From Nanobdellota archaeon (GTDB lineage: Archaea > Nanobdellota > Nanobdellia > Pacearchaeales > GW2011-AR1): DNA of 8,274 nt. Both the position numbers and the translations under genes were made by a program. This document shows positions 5,933 through 8,274 of this stretch, piece after piece (the first letter of the stretch is position 1; the number at the start of each line of letters is the position of its first letter). Where the stretch lies: NCBI GenBank assembly GCA_030704765.1, contig JAUYDD010000120.1, forward strand, positions 1 to 8,274, given 5' to 3'. Below the pieces are notes generated by a model that saw nothing but the letters and a program-made list of their open reading frames with translations, had not been told where the DNA came from and did not search any database.

Positions 5933-6005
5933 AACTGAAGTTTATACCAAAATAAATTTCAGTTCCTAAATAGTAAAGAAATAAATTTATCTGAAAATTT
6001 ATTTC
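5933..6005 (+). promoter_or_regulatory. Tandem long hairpins upstream of the transporter gene
   Basis: Two hairpins stand in a row. The first is 5933-5945 with 5952-5964 (13 pairs including one G-T wobble, 6-base loop). The second is 5978-5988 with 5995-6005 (11 perfect pairs, 6-base loop). The 3' arm of the first (ATAAATTTCAG, 5952-5962) can also pair with CTGAAAATTTAT (5991-6002) across one bulge, so two exclusive folds exist. If transcription starts from the TATA-like stretch at about 5894-5909 (CTATAAAAAGGCTTAT), both lie in the 5' leader of the transporter mRNA. If the transcript is leaderless, they are DNA sites only. Confidence 0.45.
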
Positions 6006-6026
6006 CTTTCCTATAATAAAATAAAA

Positions 6027-6893
6027 ATGGGGTCTGAAATCATTATATTATTTGCATTAGCAGCAATGTTCTGCTGGGGAATTGGAGATTTTTTAATACA
6101 AAAATCAACAAGAAAGATAGGAAATGTTGAATCACTTGCCTTTATAGGAATTATAGGTACAATTGGACTTATCCCTTTTATTATAAAAGAAATCCCTTTA
6201 CTATTCTCTCTTCCAAATTTTCTCTTGCTTTTATTGCTAGGAGCAATCACTTTCTTTATAGCATTGTTTAATTTTGAAGCTTTAAAAAAAGGAAAGCTAT
6301 CAGTAATTGATGTTATAATTGAGCTTGAGCTTCCAGTAACAATCATATTAGGATTTTTATTTTTTAGAGAAACATTGTCTTATTTGCAGATATTTGTTAT
6401 TTCCCTCATATTTATTGGAATTGTACTTATGGCAACAAAATCTTTTAAACATTTTAAAACAAAGCTTGAGAAGGGAGTCTTATTTGCGTTAATTGCAGCT
6501 ATAGGGATGGGTTTAATAAATTTTTTAACAGCAGCTTCATCAAAACAAGTCTCTCCATTAATGGCAATTTGGGTTCCATGGCTTATTTTTTCTATAATCT
6601 GTATTTTATACATAGGAAAAAGAGAAGGTTTAAGAAAATTAGTAAAAAACTCGTTGAAATTTAGATATTTAATATTATTTATGGGTATTTTTGATACTGC
6701 TGCCTGGTTATTTTATGCTTTTGCTGTTCATGAGAGTGAAATTTCGATTATTACTGCCATAACAGAGAGTTATCCTGCAATAGCACTTTTCTTAGGGGTC
6801 TTCATTAATAGGGAAAAAATAAAATGGTATCAGTATTTAGGAGCAATTCTTGCTTTGTTATTAAGTTTTATTTTAGCATTAACTCTTTTGTAA
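6027..6893 (+). CDS. EamA/DMT superfamily transporter, ten TM
   Basis: This 288-residue membrane protein has two tandem EamA repeats of five membrane helices each (about residues 1-137 and 148-288). The first starts with ALAAMFCWGIGDFLIQKS and ends with the family signature FFRETLSYLQIFVISLIFIGIVL. The second ends with FINREKIKWYQYLGAILALLLSFIL. The paired R/N-x-E (RET, REK) at the helix 4-5 junction of each half is typical of drug/metabolite transporters. Substrates in the family range from amino acids to purines and nucleotide sugars, and nothing here picks one. An acidic pair in the first half (ELELP) is embedded in a membrane helix. No Shine-Dalgarno site precedes ATG 6027; two long hairpins do. 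The dehydrogenase homologue downstream is on the same strand but 193 bases away, so a shared operon is uncertain. Confidence 0.9.
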   Translation: MGSEIIILFALAAMFCWGIGDFLIQKSTRKIGNVESLAFIGIIGTIGLIPFIIKEIPLLFSLPNFLLLLLLGAITFFIALFNFEALKKGKLSVIDVIIELELPVTIILGFLFFRETLSYLQIFVISLIFIGIVLMATKSFKHFKTKLEKGVLFALIAAIGMGLINFLTAASSKQVSPLMAIWVPWLIFSIICILYIGKREGLRKLVKNSLKFRYLILFMGIFDTAAWLFYAFAVHESEISIITAITESYPAIALFLGVFINREKIKWYQYLGAILALLLSFILALTLL

Positions 6894-6987
6894 ATATTTA
6901 AAAGAAAGTTAATCGTAAGGAAAACATCCCTTTAATTAATTTTAAGGATCAAATTTCTTACATAAACCGAATAACTCGACGATGTTT

Positions 6988-7053
6988 TGGTTTAGTGCTC
7001 TGGCAGGAAGTTGAACTAAATGGTTAGGTGCTTTGGAAGAGAGTTGAACTAGA
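6988..7053 (+). repeat. Two tandem 33-base repeats upstream of the dehydrogenase gene
   Basis: Units 6988-7020 and 7021-7053 abut and match at 26 of 33 positions. The best-kept blocks are TGGTT, GTGCT and AGTTGAACTA, which contains the dyad AGTT-G-AACT. The second unit also forms a small hairpin with downstream sequence (GAACT 7046-7050 with AGTTC 7056-7060). They end 33 bases before the chosen ATG at 7087, just before the TATA-like TTAAAATACT (7061-7070). Position and the roughly three-turn period suggest paired binding sites for a regulator on one face of the helix. They are more GC-rich than the surrounding intergenic DNA. Confidence 0.65.
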
Positions 7054-7060
7054 AAAGTTC

Positions 7061-7070
7061 TTAAAATACT
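7061..7070 (+). promoter_or_regulatory. TATA-like box for the dehydrogenase homologue
   Basis: TTAAAATACT lies 17-26 bases upstream of ATG 7087. GGAAGGT (7080-7086) touches this ATG with no spacer, so it cannot act as a normal ribosome binding site. A leaderless transcript from about 7087 fits better than the TTG at 7078. Confidence 0.4.
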
Positions 7071-7086
7071 TATTCTTTTGGAAGGT

Positions 7087-7977
7087 ATGAATATTCATGT
7101 TATTGAATCCCTAAATTTAACTCAAACTCAACGCTCTCGCTTAGATAAACTAGGAAAAGTTATATATTTTGATGGAGTTCCAGATGAAGATGAAGTTATC
7201 AAAAGATCCGAAAATGCAGATATTTTAGCTGCTGATTGGTCTCCAATTGATTTAGCTATTCCTAAAATGAAAAAAGGAGTAAAATTAATTTCTTTACCAT
7301 TTACGGGAGTTGGATTTCTTCCTTTAGATGAAGCAGCTAAAAAAGGGATTAAGATTGCTAATGCACCTGGTTATTCAACAGAAAGTGTAGCAGAATTTGG
7401 TATAGGTTTAATGATTTCTTTAGTAAGAAAAATATATCTTTATGTAAAAAATGAACCCAAACCCGAATCAACTTTTACTTTACATGGGAGAACCTTAGTT
7501 ATTTTGGGTGCAGGGAATATAGGGGAAGCAGTAGGAGATATTGCAAAGAGTCTTGGGATGAAAATAATAATTTGGAGACGTGGTGATAACCTTATAAAAG
7601 TCTTGAAGCAAGCAGATGTTCTTTATTGTGCTTTGCCTTTCTCCGAGGAAACAAAAGGATTATTGGGAGAAAAAGAGTTTAATTCTTTAAAACAAGGGAG
7701 TTATTTTGTTACAACATCCCACAACCAAATTTATGATCATACTGCTCTTCTGAAAGTTCTTGATAAAAATTTAAATGGTGCAGCCATTGATTTAGAAGGA
7801 ACAAATACAGGAGATTATAAATCAGAAGCCTATATTAAACTAAAAAATCATTCTAAAATTCTTCTTACACCGCATATAGCTTATAAAACTGATTATTCAA
7901 CTAAAAGAGGACATGATATAATGGTTGATAATATTGAAGCCTTCATTAAAGGAAAACCTATAAACATAGTTAATTAA
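7087..7977 (+). CDS. D-2-hydroxyacid dehydrogenase family protein with altered active site
   Basis: This 296-residue cytosolic protein has the two-domain layout of NAD-dependent D-isomer-specific 2-hydroxyacid dehydrogenases. The substrate domain shows TGVGFLPLDEAAKKGIKIANAPGYSTESVAEFGIGLM (73-109). The NAD-binding domain has the Rossmann motif GAGNIG (141-146). TPHIAY (261-266) holds the catalytic His263. The other two catalytic residues look lost. An ungapped match of VTTSHNQIYDHTAL to the usual INxARGxxVDxxAL puts His212 in place of the substrate-binding Arg, and the Glu of DVFxxEP falls at Asn240 in DLEGTN. The spacing from there to His263 (23 residues) equals that of phosphoglycerate dehydrogenase. 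Ordinary 2-ketoacid reduction is therefore doubtful; it may use another substrate or be a binding protein. I chose ATG 7087 rather than TTG 7078 because of the promoter position. Its 5' region carries a tandem repeat. Confidence 0.88.
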   Translation: MNIHVIESLNLTQTQRSRLDKLGKVIYFDGVPDEDEVIKRSENADILAADWSPIDLAIPKMKKGVKLISLPFTGVGFLPLDEAAKKGIKIANAPGYSTESVAEFGIGLMISLVRKIYLYVKNEPKPESTFTLHGRTLVILGAGNIGEAVGDIAKSLGMKIIIWRRGDNLIKVLKQADVLYCALPFSEETKGLLGEKEFNSLKQGSYFVTTSHNQIYDHTALLKVLDKNLNGAAIDLEGTNTGDYKSEAYIKLKNHSKILLTPHIAYKTDYSTKRGHDIMVDNIEAFIKGKPINIVN

Positions 7978-7993
7978 AAAAATAATAGATTTT

Positions 7994-8012
7994 AGATTAA
8001 TTTTCTTAATCT
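7994..8012 (+). terminator. Hairpin with T-rich loop after the dehydrogenase gene
   Basis: AGATTAA (7994-8000) pairs with TTAATCT (8006-8012) across TTTTC, 16 bases after the stop codon. It is plausible as a 3' end signal, but T4 in the loop is short for an archaeal terminator. TTAATCCTAA (8032-8041) can also pair imperfectly with the 5' arm. Confidence 0.3.
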
Positions 8013-8040
8013 TGAGAAATATGTCTCTAAGTTAATCCTA

Positions 8041-8096
8041 AGATGTCAAGAATTTATTAATTCTTGAGCACACTCAAGAACCAGAGGTTCTTGATG
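8041..8096 (+). repeat. Diverged short relative of the structured element
   Basis: ATGTCAAGAATT...AATTCTTGAGCA (8043-8070) mirrors ATGTCGAGAATT...AATTCTCGAGCA of copies 1 and 2, including the G that bulges after the stem. Here the three-way junction is replaced by the loop TATT, giving a 9-bp hairpin (8046-8054 with 8059-8067). A second 9-bp hairpin follows at once (8074-8082 with 8086-8094, loop AGA). TCAAGAA and TTCTTGA recur in both, so the hairpins can exchange partners. The domain order (stem one, short linker, stem two) is that of the full element, but no T-tract follows. Confidence 0.5.
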
Positions 8097-8101
8097 TTAT
8101 A

Positions 8102-8120
8102 GGAAATAACTTTAATTTCC
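8102..8120 (+). promoter_or_regulatory. Hairpin and TATA-like stretch before element copy 2
   Basis: GGAAAT (8102-8107) pairs with ATTTCC (8115-8120). The loop contains ACTTTAAT, centred about 25 bases before the point (8135) where identity to copy 1 begins. It could be the promoter of an RNA starting at the element edge. This is inferred from spacing alone. Confidence 0.3.
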
Positions 8121-8134
8121 GTATATTCAAGAAG

Positions 8135-8274
8135 TTATGTCGAGAATTGAAAACCTCATGATTTATCATGTGGTCGTAGCAAATGTTACAGTTTTCAATT
8201 CTCGAGCATCCTAAAAACAAGTGCCTGTAACAAACCACACACTTTAGTGTGTGGTGGCACATTGTTTTTTTGAT
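8135..8274 (+). repeat. Structured interspersed repeat / candidate ncRNA, copy 2
   Basis: The first 87 bases (8135-8221) are identical to 4-90, so the same 15-bp stem (8140-8154 with 8191-8205) and three-way junction form. The second domain is cleaner than in copy 1. AAAAACAA (8213-8220) pairs with TTGTTTTT (8262-8269), GTGCC (8221-8225) with GGCAC (8256-8260), and CCACACAC (8235-8242) with GTGTGTGG (8247-8254) around the loop TTTA. A T7 tract (8265-8271) closes it. It thus resembles a stable RNA of about 137 bases with an intrinsic-type end. The window ends at this point, so the true 3' border is not seen. No family name can be given. Confidence 0.8.

Noticed and set aside
6011..6346. Minus-strand frame of 111 codons over the start of the transporter gene.
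   Set aside because: It is antisense to the first EamA repeat, and its composition (Ile, Ser, Lys-rich without pattern) is that of a shadow.
6982..7053. Short peptides ending alike (WFSALAGS and WLGALEES, each followed by TGA) in the tandem repeat, in frame with the dehydrogenase gene.
   Set aside because: There is no ribosome site and each frame is only a few codons long. Similarity follows from the 33-base unit being a multiple of three, so a DNA-level repeat is the simpler reading.
8074..8262. Minus-strand frame with a Cys/His-rich pattern (CHHTLKCVVC, CSRIENCNIC) that looks like a zinc-binding peptide.
   Set aside because: It runs through the palindromic stems of element copy 2. The same frame in copy 1 is altered and stopped upstream, and there is no ribosome site. 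The RNA structure explains the sequence better.
1..8274. Direct repeats at both ends as attL/attR of an integrated element, or attC sites of an archaeal integron.
   Set aside because: There is no integrase or cassette structure, the block holds core genes on both strands in several units, and the distance between repeats is far too large for a cassette.
1..8274. Terminal overlap of a circular molecule.
   Set aside because: Identity stops after 87 bases and the following 25-60 bases differ between the two ends, which a true overlap would not show.
1..8274. tRNA genes, CRISPR arrays and insertion-sequence genes.
   Set aside because: No T-loop consensus, no regularly spaced direct repeats and no transposase motif were found on either strand by eye.

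Overview
The window looks like a piece of an archaeal chromosome, most likely from a small-genome DPANN lineage (Woesearchaeota/Pacearchaeota-like). The reasons are a very AT-rich sequence, TATA-like boxes about 25 bases upstream of several starts that lack a Shine-Dalgarno site, T-tract terminators, an archaeal/eukaryotic-type tyrosyl-tRNA synthetase, and a DRG-like GTPase with a C-terminal TGS domain. The taxonomic call is an inference; there is no rRNA or tRNA gene here to fix it.

Layout from left to right. Positions 4-172 hold a structured repeat element (copy 1). A plus-strand run follows: a small multi-pass membrane protein (237-743), an orphan 172-residue protein (837-1355) and an M29 aminopeptidase (1345-2421) that overlaps the orphan gene. 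A minus-strand pair converges on the peptidase: a two-TM protein (3059-2781) and a membrane-anchored OB-fold protein (2768-2418). Next come tyrS (3146-4183, plus) and, converging on it, an OBG/DRG-type GTPase (5133-4228, minus). The right part is all plus strand: an AAG/MPG-type alkyladenine DNA glycosylase (5214-5846), an EamA/DMT transporter (6027-6893) and a 2-hydroxyacid dehydrogenase homologue whose active site is altered (7087-7977). The last 300 bases are non-coding, packed with hairpins, and end in copy 2 of the element.

The genes do not form one pathway. They are mostly housekeeping functions (tRNA charging, a translation-associated GTPase, peptide turnover, DNA repair, transport) in short one-to-three-gene units with divergent or convergent borders. 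No CRISPR array, transposase, integrase or toxin-antitoxin pair was seen.

The most unusual content is non-coding. An 87-base sequence is identical at both ends of the window. It folds on paper into an 18-bp stem closing a three-way junction, followed by a second long hairpin with a different apex in each copy and a conserved T7 tract. A shorter, diverged relative of the first stem lies about 90 bases before copy 2. Several promoter regions also carry long perfect inverted repeats or tandem repeats.
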